The notes under the pieces: model-generated
Told to the model about the DNA's origin: nothing
Databases searched by the model: none
The model's input: only the letters and a program-made list of their open reading frames with translations
Translations under genes and position numbers: made by a program
Source: Deferribacteres bacterium
GTDB taxonomy: Bacteria; Nitrospirota; Thermodesulfovibrionia; UBA6902
Reading direction: 5' to 3'
Assembly: GCA_030598625.1 (NCBI GenBank)
Contig: JAUVPO010000088.1
Span: 1-7,517, forward strand
Length of the DNA: 7,517 nucleotides
Shown here: positions 1-5,734 of the stretch, piece by piece
How positions within the stretch are numbered: position 1 is the first letter of the stretch
Layout of the letters: each line of letters begins with the position of its first letter

Positions 1-50
1 TAACAGCACCAGTGGCAGAGGAAGCCGAGTATCCCGGGCTTATATTTCAT
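1..50 (-). CDS. MvhD-like hydrogenase delta-subunit family protein, 5' end only
   Basis: Only 16 codons plus two bases are inside the window. The peptide MKYKPGILGFLCHWCC, with the next codon beginning TA (Tyr if it is TAT or TAC), matches the N-terminal signature of MvhD/FlpD proteins: a K-P-x-I-x-G-F stretch followed by C-x-W-C-x-Y. In that family the protein carries a [2Fe-2S] cluster and passes electrons between HdrA and a partner enzyme. The ATG overlaps the HdrA stop as ATGA, and a good ribosome binding site (GGAGAGG, 64 to 58) sits 7 bases upstream inside the HdrA gene, so the two are probably translationally coupled. This order, HdrA then MvhD, is the usual one in Hdr-type and Bam-type complexes. 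The family call rests on a very short stretch, and the rest of the gene, including any fusion or selenocysteine, lies outside the window. Confidence 0.72.
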   Translation of the reverse strand, partial: MKYKPGILGFLCHWCC

Positions 51-3000
51 TTCATAGCCTCTCCGAACGCCTCGATCTGCGCGTTAATCTGCTCATCAGT
101 AAACCTTCCCATTGTAATCGCCTTTGTCGGGCAGTAGGAGGCACACACACCGCATCCCTTGCACGCCGCGACAATGATCTCGGCTTTTTTGCCCTTTTCC
201 GCCTTAATCATCTGAATCGCGCTGTAGGGACAGAAGTGCGTGCAGAGAGCACATCCAATGCACCTTTCAACGTCACATGAGGAAACGATCGGCTCGGCCT
301 TCACATATCCCCTGGATAAAAGAATACCTGCCCTTGATGCGGATGCCTTTGCCTGTGCTATTGAGTCGTCAACATTCTTTGGAAAATGCGACATACCGCA
401 TATGTATATTCCATCAATATAGGAATCCACCGGCTTTAACTGGACATGAGACTCCAGATAAAATCCGTCTGAAGAGCGCGGGACAGACAGCGCCTTTTCT
501 GTTTTCTCATCACTATCGGGGAGAATTGCCGTACTGAGTGCGATCATGTCCGCATCAATTCTTACGTTAGCGCCCAGAATGTTATCTTTTACCGTCACCG
601 AAAGTCTCCCGCCGGACCCTGTAACTTCCGGGCTGTTAAGGCGGTCATATCTTATGAATACAATTCCGCTTTTTCTGGCGCGCGTGTAATATTTCTCTAA
701 AAACCCGTACATCATCATATCTCTGTAGAGGATGTATACATTTGTCTTCGGGTTCATTTCCTTTATTTTCAGGGCATTCTTTACGGCCATGCCACAGCAG
801 ATGCTGCTGCAATACCGACGCTCTTTGTTCCTTGAACCTACGCACTGGATCATGACAAACGTATCATCGTCCTTCGGGACAAAGCCGCCGAGGGCCAGTC
901 TGCTTTCAAGCTCGGACTGGAGTATGACCTTTTCGCTCCTGCCGTAAAGGTACTCATCGGGGATATATTGTTTAGCGCCTGTTGCGAGGATTATGGCACC
1001 GTGCTGTAGTTCAAAGGGTTCTTCATTGTTCCCTGTAATCAGGACTGTCCTGAAATTGCCGACAAAACCGTCCACGCCCTGTATCTCCGTATCGGTATAC
1101 ACCCTGATACGATTATGCGTTTTTACCTGCCTGATGATCTTTCCGAGATATGCCTGCGGGTCATTGCCGCTCAGCGTATAGTGAAGATTTCTCATGTTGC
1201 CTCCGAGTTCTCTGTTCCTCTCGACAACATAACATTCAAATCCCTGTTCTGCTATGGACAGCGCTGCGGTCATCCCTGAGAGCCCTCCACCGATAACCAG
1301 AGCAGTCGGGATTACATTAATAATAAGTTCATCGAGCGGCTGAATATGCTGTGCCTTTGCGACGGCCATCCTGACAAGGTCCTTTGCCTTTCTCGTTGCC
1401 TCATCTTTTTCATGAGAGTGCACCCACGAGCACTGGTCCCTGATATTTACCATCTCAAAGAGACACTTGTTCAGTCCCGCCTCACGGGCTGTCTCCTGAA
1501 ACAGGGGCTCGTGCGTCCTTGGAGTGCATGCCGCAACTACCACCCTGTTCAGCTTCTCAGCCGCTATTCTTTCGGTAATAATGGTTTGCGCATCTTCCGA
1601 GCAGGAATAGAGGTTTTCCGTGCTCATGACAACACCGGGAAGTCCTGCGGCATATTTCTGAACATCCGAGGTGTCAACTACGCCGGCAATGTTCTTTCCG
1701 CAGCGACACACGAATACCCCGATACGTTTGTCGCTTTGGTCAGGGACTATTTCTTCAGTGAACTCCTTGTTCCTTATCATGGTTCCCCGTGCCGGCGCCA
1801 GAAGTTCTGCAACTTCTGCGGCAGCCCCACTTGCCTGGATAACACTGTCCGGAAGAGCAACTGGTTCCCTGAAACCGCCGGCAACAAAGATGCCGTCCCT
1901 GCTCGTAGAAAGGGGGCTGAACAAGTCAGTACTGCAAAAACTGTATTCATTGAGCATAATGCCGCTCGACCTTGCCAGTGCAAATGTCCCCTGTGACGGT
2001 TCTATCCCGGTGGGAAGGACAACCAGATTAAATGTCTCCTCTTTCAGCGTTCCGTCTTCTGTAATATATTTAATGTTGAGGTCTTCTGTTTCTTCTTCAC
2101 GAACAATTCCCGAAATCCTGGAGCGGACAAACTTTATCCCCGCCTCCCTCGCCCGCTCATAAAACGCGTCCAGCCCCTTTCCATACATGCGCATATCCAT
2201 GAAGAATATGGTGATGTCAAGGTCGGGTTCATGCTCCAGGGCAACAATCGCATCCTTTACCGCGTACTTGCAGCAGACCGAGGAACAGTAACTGTTACCG
2301 GATACAGTTGACCGTGATCCTGCACATTGAATAACAGCTATCTTCCGGGGCGTATCAAGATCGGACGGTCTGGATATCTTTCCTTGATAAGGGCCTGAAG
2401 CGCTTGAAATGCGTTCAAACTCCAAGCCGGTAACAACATTGGGAGATTTCCCGTAAAGATACCAGGAAAGCCTGGCAGGATTAATGTCCTTAAAGCCGGG
2501 TGAAAGAATGACTGCACCCGCCAGATAGGTCACGACTTCGGGCTTTTGATTAAAATTAATAGCGCTGCGCTGGCAAGCCTTGGTGCACTGCTTGCATTCC
2601 TTTTTCTTCAAAAAGAGGCAGTGGTCAGGATCAACATAATACGTAGAGGGGACCGCCTGTGTGTAGAGGATATCAATGGCCTTTTTGGAAGAGAGATTCC
2701 GGTCATATGGATTGGGGACCGTTACCGGACAATAGGGCGAACAGAATCCGCACCCGGTGCATTTTGCGTTGTCCACATAACGTGGATTCATCTGCACCTT
2801 CACGCCAAAATTACCTACAGTACCCGTGATCTCCTGAATCTCAGCGTTGGTAATGATCTCAATATTGGGAGACCGACCGGCCTCTACCAGCTTGGGGGCC
2901 AGGATTCATATTGAGCAGTCATTTGTCGGAAAGGTTTTGTCAAGGGTCGCCATAAGCCCGCCGATGGCCGATGATTTTTCCACCAGATACACATAAAAAC

Positions 3001-3091
3001 CATGATCCGCCAGGTCCATGGAGGCCTGTATTCCAGCGATGCCCCCGCCGACGACCATTACGGCACCAGAAATGTTATTATTGTTTGTCAT
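47..3091 (-). CDS. Tandem HdrA-like flavin/Fe-S protein with an in-frame TGA read as selenocysteine (1014 aa)
   Basis: HdrA-family electron-transfer (possibly bifurcating) subunit, probably cytoplasmic. Read through the TGA at 2908-2906 (residue 62), the frame stays open for 1014 residues. Module 1: Rossmann FAD site VVGGGIAG (about 13-20), GGLMATLDKTFPTNDCSI then U62 then ILAPKLV, cysteines C111/C114/C117/C121 and C158/C166/C169/C173 for two [4Fe-4S] clusters, and a C256/C269/C273/C274 motif. Module 2: VCRCGKNIAG (about 461-470), C497, C522, C554, a second FAD site GGGLSG (601-606), C750/C761/C765/C766, and a C-terminal two-cluster ferredoxin (C944/C947/C950/C954 and C977/C980/C983/C987). 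In HdrA proteins the residue at position 62 is normally Cys, and Sec is known there in some methanogens. The ATG at 3091 is preferred although its ribosome site is weak; the TTG at 3121 lies inside a repeat. Size and order resemble BamE. If read conventionally, the gene would appear as two pieces. Confidence 0.85.
58..64 (-). promoter_or_regulatory. Ribosome binding site for the MvhD-like gene
   Basis: GGAGAGG on the minus strand lies within the last codons of the HdrA gene, 7 bases before the ATG at 50. It supports a real start there and coupling to HdrA translation. Confidence 0.65.
2877..2895 (-). promoter_or_regulatory. Candidate bacterial SECIS hairpin
   Basis: Just downstream of the TGA, the minus-strand RNA can form a small upper stem GCU/GGC (2891-2889 with 2882-2880) closing a six-base loop GGUAGA. 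Two further C-G pairs (2895-2894 with 2878-2877) lie below an AA/C internal loop. The loop begins 17 bases after the TGA and starts with GG, which fits the general bSECIS rules (loop roughly 16-37 bases away, G in the first two loop positions). A competing 6-bp stem, CUGGCC (2902-2897) with GGCCGG (2882-2877), uses the same bases. The fold was judged by eye only. Confidence 0.42.
2906..2908 (-). other. Probable selenocysteine codon (TGA) in the HdrA-like gene
   Basis: The TGA stands between TTTPTNDCSI-like upstream sequence (actual residues KTFPTNDCSI) and ILAPKLVEAG. This is exactly where HdrA proteins have the second Cys of DCS-x-C-ILAPK. Both flanks are in the same frame and well conserved, and no other internal stop occurs in 1014 codons. 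A random nonsense mutation landing on the one residue known to vary between Cys and Sec would be an unlikely coincidence. The selenium machinery (SelA, SelB, SelC, SelD) is not in the window, so this remains an inference. Confidence 0.82.
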
Positions 3092-3103
3092 AACTTTCAG
3101 AAA

Positions 3104-3192
3104 ATGACGATTGACGATCAAGGAATGACGAATGACGAACTTTTTTTACTTCGTAAATCGTAATTCGTCAATCTCTACTCGTCAATCGTCAT
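3104..3192. repeat. Intergenic inverted repeat made of cgtcaat-type units
   Basis: This lies in the 116-bp gap between the small Fe-S gene and the HdrA gene. The outer arms atgacgattgacga (3104-3117) and tcgtcaatcgtcat (3179-3192) are perfect 14-bp complements. Inside them tgacgaat (3126-3133) pairs with attcgtca (3163-3170), and acgaa (3135-3139) pairs with ttcgt (3150-3154) around a T-rich loop. Short units such as cgtcaat, cgtcatt and cgtaaat recur imperfectly. As RNA it would form a long stem ending 12 bases before the HdrA start. It looks like a dispersed intergenic repeat; copies elsewhere cannot be checked here. Confidence 0.7.
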
Positions 3193-3207
3193 CCGTCTTT
3201 TTGTTGT

Positions 3208-3582
3208 CTAGTCTTCAACTAATTCCAGCGCTCCCGTATTGCACCATCTTACGCATGACGGCGCAGGAGGAATACCGCAGAAATCGCATTTCAATGGTAT
3301 CCCTGTCTCTGCCTCTATAAAATACGGCTTCTCAGGACATGAAGCCCTGCAGAAGGCGCACATATCGTATTTATGGCCCCCTATTTCAATTAACTGTTTT
3401 GAAGTGCAGGCGGCATCAACGAATGGACCGGATAACACGGGGTAATAGCGGTTTTCATCTTTCATGATCCTTATCCTGGCGCGACGCGGATTCGCGGTAT
3501 TCGCCACATGGTTCAAAGAACAGGCTATCTCGCAGTGCCTGCACCCCGTACATTTTGCATGGTCAACCTTTATCCTCGGCAT
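3208..3582 (-). CDS. AOR-associated Fe-S electron-transfer subunit (124 aa)
   Basis: A small polyferredoxin with 12 cysteines, enough for three [4Fe-4S] clusters: C11/C14/C17/C21 near the N-terminus (motif CTGCRHCEIAC), C59, C75/C78/C82 in the middle (CAFCRASC), and C99/C102/C110/C114 near the C-terminus (CDFCGIPPAPSCVRWC). This spacing is that of DmsB/HybA-like electron-transfer subunits, and proteins of this kind accompany bacterial AOR-family enzymes (the small subunit of AOR, or BamC in class II benzoyl-CoA reductase). The start ATG overlaps the AOR stop by one base (TAATG), with GGAGG 7 bases upstream, so it is almost certainly co-translated with the AOR gene and is its electron acceptor. 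No signal peptide or membrane segment is seen, so the complex should be cytoplasmic. It is somewhat shorter than many relatives, which often carry four clusters. The stop is TAG. Confidence 0.85.
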   Translation of the reverse strand: MPRIKVDHAKCTGCRHCEIACSLNHVANTANPRRARIRIMKDENRYYPVLSGPFVDAACTSKQLIEIGGHKYDMCAFCRASCPEKPYFIEAETGIPLKCDFCGIPPAPSCVRWCNTGALELVED

Positions 3583-5402
3583 TATGAATCCTCCAATTCA
3601 AGGGTCTTCAATGTCTCGGCTAAGGGTACACCCTGCCCGCTCCACCCTCTCAGGCTGTAATATTCGGGAAGCATCTCATTGACCATACTGACCTGCCCTT
3701 CTCCGTTTCCACACGAAATAGGCTCTTCCGTAAACCTTGCAGGAAGCTTATCATGTGAGCCGTCGATACCGGCCTTTACGTTGAACAGCCGCTCGGCATT
3801 CCATACCCTTTCACCGATAGACAGCAGATCGTCTGCTGTGTAATTCGTTCCAAGACAACTGTTTATCAAAGGCACAAAATTCTTGAACTTGAGTCCCATG
3901 AGAGGCCAGTTGCACAGCCCGAGAGAATCCATGACAGCAGTGGTATCCTGGTAAAGTTTTACGAGTGCGGGTTTCCCTTCTGTTGTCAGCGGGTCCAGGT
4001 TTTCATTCACACCGAGAAGTTCATCTATAAACGTATAGCCATAGAGATGATGCGGCCCGTAATTGCATGTAGCAAAATGAAGGCCCATGCCCTGAATAGC
4101 GCGTGGATCAAAGGGTGCCATGGACATGCCTTTCACACCCATAAAGAGGTCAGGCCTTTCGAACGATTCGGCAAGAGCCTTTGCTCCCTGCCCCATTCTC
4201 TTTGCATGCCCTTTCTTAGTTGAGATAAGCTGCAGCGCTTCGAGTAGACTATTATCATTTCCGAATTGAAGATCTATTTTTAGTTCATCTTTTGTAGTTA
4301 CTTTCTTTTCAACCAGCTCCATTGCCGTTGCCAGCGTGCCCCCCGCTGCAACAGGATCAAGACCCGCTTCAGCACAGAGCATACTTGCGGTTCCGATCGT
4401 TGAAAGGTCGCTGATTCCACAGTTAAGACCAAGAGAGCCGATTGCAAGGTATGTCGGCACCATTCCCTTTCCCTCATATATATGGTGTTTCATTTCGGTT
4501 TTTTTTATGCACGCGACCGGACAGGCAAAGCATCCCCTGCTTCGTAAGGCAAAAGCGCTCTCAAGGGCGTCTGTGCCGAGATTCTTCAAAGAAACGGATG
4601 CTTGCAGGAAATTGTTATTGGGAAGTATTTTCTTCGGGTAGCATAATCCAACGAGAAACGCGGTCCCCCACTGGGTCATGGATTGAGAGGTCAGAGGACT
4701 ACTGTTGAGCTTGTTGATCATGGTGTTGACAACCTGCACGAAACGGTTTCCATCTGACACTTCCAGTGAGTGTTGTCCTTTAACGGCAACAGCCTTGAGA
4801 TTCTTCGAGCCCATGACTGCACCGATACCGGCTCCTCCCACTGAAAGAAAGCGGTCATTTACAATATTTGCAATGGGTAGAAGACGCTCGCCAGCCGGCC
4901 CAATAGTAGCAAGAAAAGTCTCTCTTGCGGTCCATTGATCGCCAAGACTTGCCTTGAATCTGTCCTCGGTTTCAGATGTCGACCGTCCCCAGTATTCAAG
5001 TGCGGAAACAAGCCTTATCTTGTCGTCCATGATAGAGAGTATAACCGGTGATTCGGCCTTGCCCTCTACTATGATCATATCAAAACCGGCGTACTTCATT
5101 TCCGCCCCGAAATGTCCGCGCATCTTTGCACATGCGATAGTGCCACTTAAAGAAGACTTTGTTACAACGTTGCATGATGCCCCAGTAACGGCACCAGTCC
5201 CGACGAGCGGGCCGGAAGAGAAAATAAGTTTGTTATCAGGTGAAAGGGGGTCTGTCTGAGGGGGAACCTCATCTGCATAGACTTTAACTCCAAGACCGCG
5301 GCCACCCAGAAATTTTTCACGGGATTCCGGCACTAATTCCTCTATACTATGTTTACCCTCCGTAAGGTTTACTCTCAAACAACGACCTACCCATCCATTC
5401 AT
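3582..5402 (-). CDS. Aldehyde:ferredoxin oxidoreductase family tungstopterin enzyme (606 aa)
   Basis: The family oxidises aldehydes to carboxylates with a tungsten bis-pyranopterin centre and one [4Fe-4S] cluster; BamB of benzoyl-CoA reductase is a relative that works on an aromatic thioester. Visible here: the N-terminal MNGWVGRCLRVNLTEG typical of the family, GHFGAEMKYAGFD (about 96-108), the pterin-binding stretch NDRFLSVGGAGIGAVMGSKN (about 182-201), the cluster ligands C291-x2-C294-x3-C298 with C497 near the C-terminus (almost the same spacing as in Pyrococcus AOR), and a GPHHLYGYT motif at about 449-457. Length matches classical AOR (about 605). The ATG at 5402 is chosen over an upstream TTG at 5417 because the ribosome site GGAAGG overlaps the TTG extension and the family normally begins at this ATG. 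It is followed, overlapping, by its Fe-S subunit, then HdrA and MvhD. Family assignment is firm; the substrate is unknown. Confidence 0.92.
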   Translation of the reverse strand: MNGWVGRCLRVNLTEGKHSIEELVPESREKFLGGRGLGVKVYADEVPPQTDPLSPDNKLIFSSGPLVGTGAVTGASCNVVTKSSLSGTIACAKMRGHFGAEMKYAGFDMIIVEGKAESPVILSIMDDKIRLVSALEYWGRSTSETEDRFKASLGDQWTARETFLATIGPAGERLLPIANIVNDRFLSVGGAGIGAVMGSKNLKAVAVKGQHSLEVSDGNRFVQVVNTMINKLNSSPLTSQSMTQWGTAFLVGLCYPKKILPNNNFLQASVSLKNLGTDALESAFALRSRGCFACPVACIKKTEMKHHIYEGKGMVPTYLAIGSLGLNCGISDLSTIGTASMLCAEAGLDPVAAGGTLATAMELVEKKVTTKDELKIDLQFGNDNSLLEALQLISTKKGHAKRMGQGAKALAESFERPDLFMGVKGMSMAPFDPRAIQGMGLHFATCNYGPHHLYGYTFIDELLGVNENLDPLTTEGKPALVKLYQDTTAVMDSLGLCNWPLMGLKFKNFVPLINSCLGTNYTADDLLSIGERVWNAERLFNVKAGIDGSHDKLPARFTEEPISCGNGEGQVSMVNEMLPEYYSLRGWSGQGVPLAETLKTLELEDS

Positions 5403-5409
5403 ATTTCCA

Positions 5410-5415
5410 CCTTCC
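5410..5415 (-). promoter_or_regulatory. Ribosome binding site fixing the AOR start
   Basis: GGAAGG lies 7 bases before the ATG at 5402 and overlaps the alternative TTG codon at 5417-5415. It therefore favours the shorter 606-residue protein over a 611-residue one. Confidence 0.7.
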
Positions 5416-5421
5416 AAATAA

Positions 5422-5449
5422 AAGGGTTCAAGGATTCACTTGACCCCTT
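5422..5449 (-). terminator. Terminator-like or attenuator hairpin between ferredoxin and AOR genes
   Basis: On the minus strand AAGGGGTCAAG (5449-5439) pairs with CTTGAACCCTT (5432-5422), with one mismatch in 11 positions, around a six-base loop. The 3' side continues into TTTTATTT just before the AOR ribosome site. The form is that of a weak intrinsic terminator, and it could lower read-through into the AOR block. It could instead be a dispersed repeat without that role. Confidence 0.5.
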
Positions 5450-5472
5450 GGCCACTTAAACCATCCTCTTTT

Positions 5473-5682
5473 TTATCCGACTCCCTTCAGCCACTCAACT
5501 GTTTTTTCTTTCAGCGACTGGTCAAAACTGAAGGCCACGCAAGCGGTTCTGCAGCAGCCACATCCGATGCAGTCATCCGTCTCAACGAAGATTGAACCGT
5601 GTTGATCCGTGATAGCATGCACTGCACAAACAGGCAGTGCAAAACAGTCCTTGCAGTTATGTTTACATATCGTATTTTTCAT
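5473..5682 (-). CDS. Small two-cluster ferredoxin-like protein (69 aa)
   Basis: A short cytoplasmic Fe-S protein, probably an electron carrier. Two cysteine groups are visible: C6/C10/C13/C19 (C-x3-C-x2-C-x5-C, an atypical spacing) and C38/C41/C44/C48 (CIGCGCCRTAC, a classical [4Fe-4S] motif with an extra Cys at 43). About 20 residues with no cysteine follow, ending in EWLKGVG. The start is an ATG with a strong ribosome site (AAGGAGGTG, 5698-5690). It lies 52 bp after the glutamate-synthase-like gene and 70 bp before the AOR gene, with a palindrome in each gap, so it could serve either enzyme. Archaeal-type glutamate synthases often carry a ferredoxin-like domain, so this may be the split-off electron donor of its upstream neighbour, but that is inference. 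No specific named family was recognised. Confidence 0.8.
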   Translation of the reverse strand: MKNTICKHNCKDCFALPVCAVHAITDQHGSIFVETDDCIGCGCCRTACVAFSFDQSLKEKTVEWLKGVG

Positions 5683-5689
5683 GATTAAA

Positions 5690-5698
5690 CACCTCCTT
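5690..5698 (-). promoter_or_regulatory. Ribosome binding site of the small ferredoxin gene
   Basis: AAGGAGGTG is a near-perfect Shine-Dalgarno sequence, with its GGAGG core 9 bases before the ATG at 5682. It supports this 69-residue frame as a real gene. Confidence 0.75.
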
Positions 5699-5703
5699 TT
5701 ATT

Positions 5704-5731
5704 GTAGGGGCACGTTGCAACGTGCCCCTAC
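5704..5731. repeat. Perfect 28-bp palindrome between the glutamate-synthase-like and ferredoxin genes
   Basis: Each arm reads GTAGGGGCACGTTG on its own strand, and the two arms meet with no spacer, so the site is identical on both strands. It begins 3 bases beyond the stop of the upstream gene and ends shortly before the ribosome site of the next. GC-rich palindromes with a GTAGGGGCAC outer arm recur as REP-like intergenic elements in many bacterial genomes. There is no T-run after it on the minus strand, so it is not a standard terminator, though it could shield or process the mRNA. Confidence 0.85.
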
Positions 5732-5734
5732 TGT

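Noticed and set aside
47..49. The terminal TGA of the HdrA gene as another selenocysteine codon, since the frame stays open to the window edge
   Set aside because: The C-terminal ferredoxin domain is complete, and the TGA overlaps an MvhD-like start (ATGA) with a good ribosome site, so it is an ordinary stop.
1346..1996. Long open frame on the plus strand (216 codons) opposite the HdrA gene, and several shorter plus-strand frames across the window
   Set aside because: They are antisense to strongly conserved minus-strand coding sequence, show no recognisable domain, and have no convincing ribosome site. They are shadows of codon bias.
47..2803. A separate shorter HdrA gene starting at GTG 2803
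   Set aside because: Conserved HdrA residues continue upstream in frame through 34 codons to the TGA and beyond it to a Rossmann FAD motif. The GTG has no role-specific ribosome site and would cut the first flavin module in two.
2906..2908. TGA as a pseudogene nonsense mutation or sequencing error
   Set aside because: It falls exactly on the Cys known to be exchangeable with Sec in HdrA, the frame is otherwise intact for 1014 codons, and neighbouring genes are intact. Not fully excluded without the Sec machinery or read data.
3092..3121. TTG start at 3121 for the HdrA-like gene
   Set aside because: The added ten codons lie in an intergenic repeat and have no ribosome site. The ATG at 3091 gives the usual short lead into the FAD motif, although its own ribosome site (GAAAG) is weak and close.
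5403..5417. TTG start at 5417 for the AOR gene
   Set aside because: The extension consists of the ribosome binding site itself (GGAAGGTGG), and the family's N-terminus matches the ATG at 5402.
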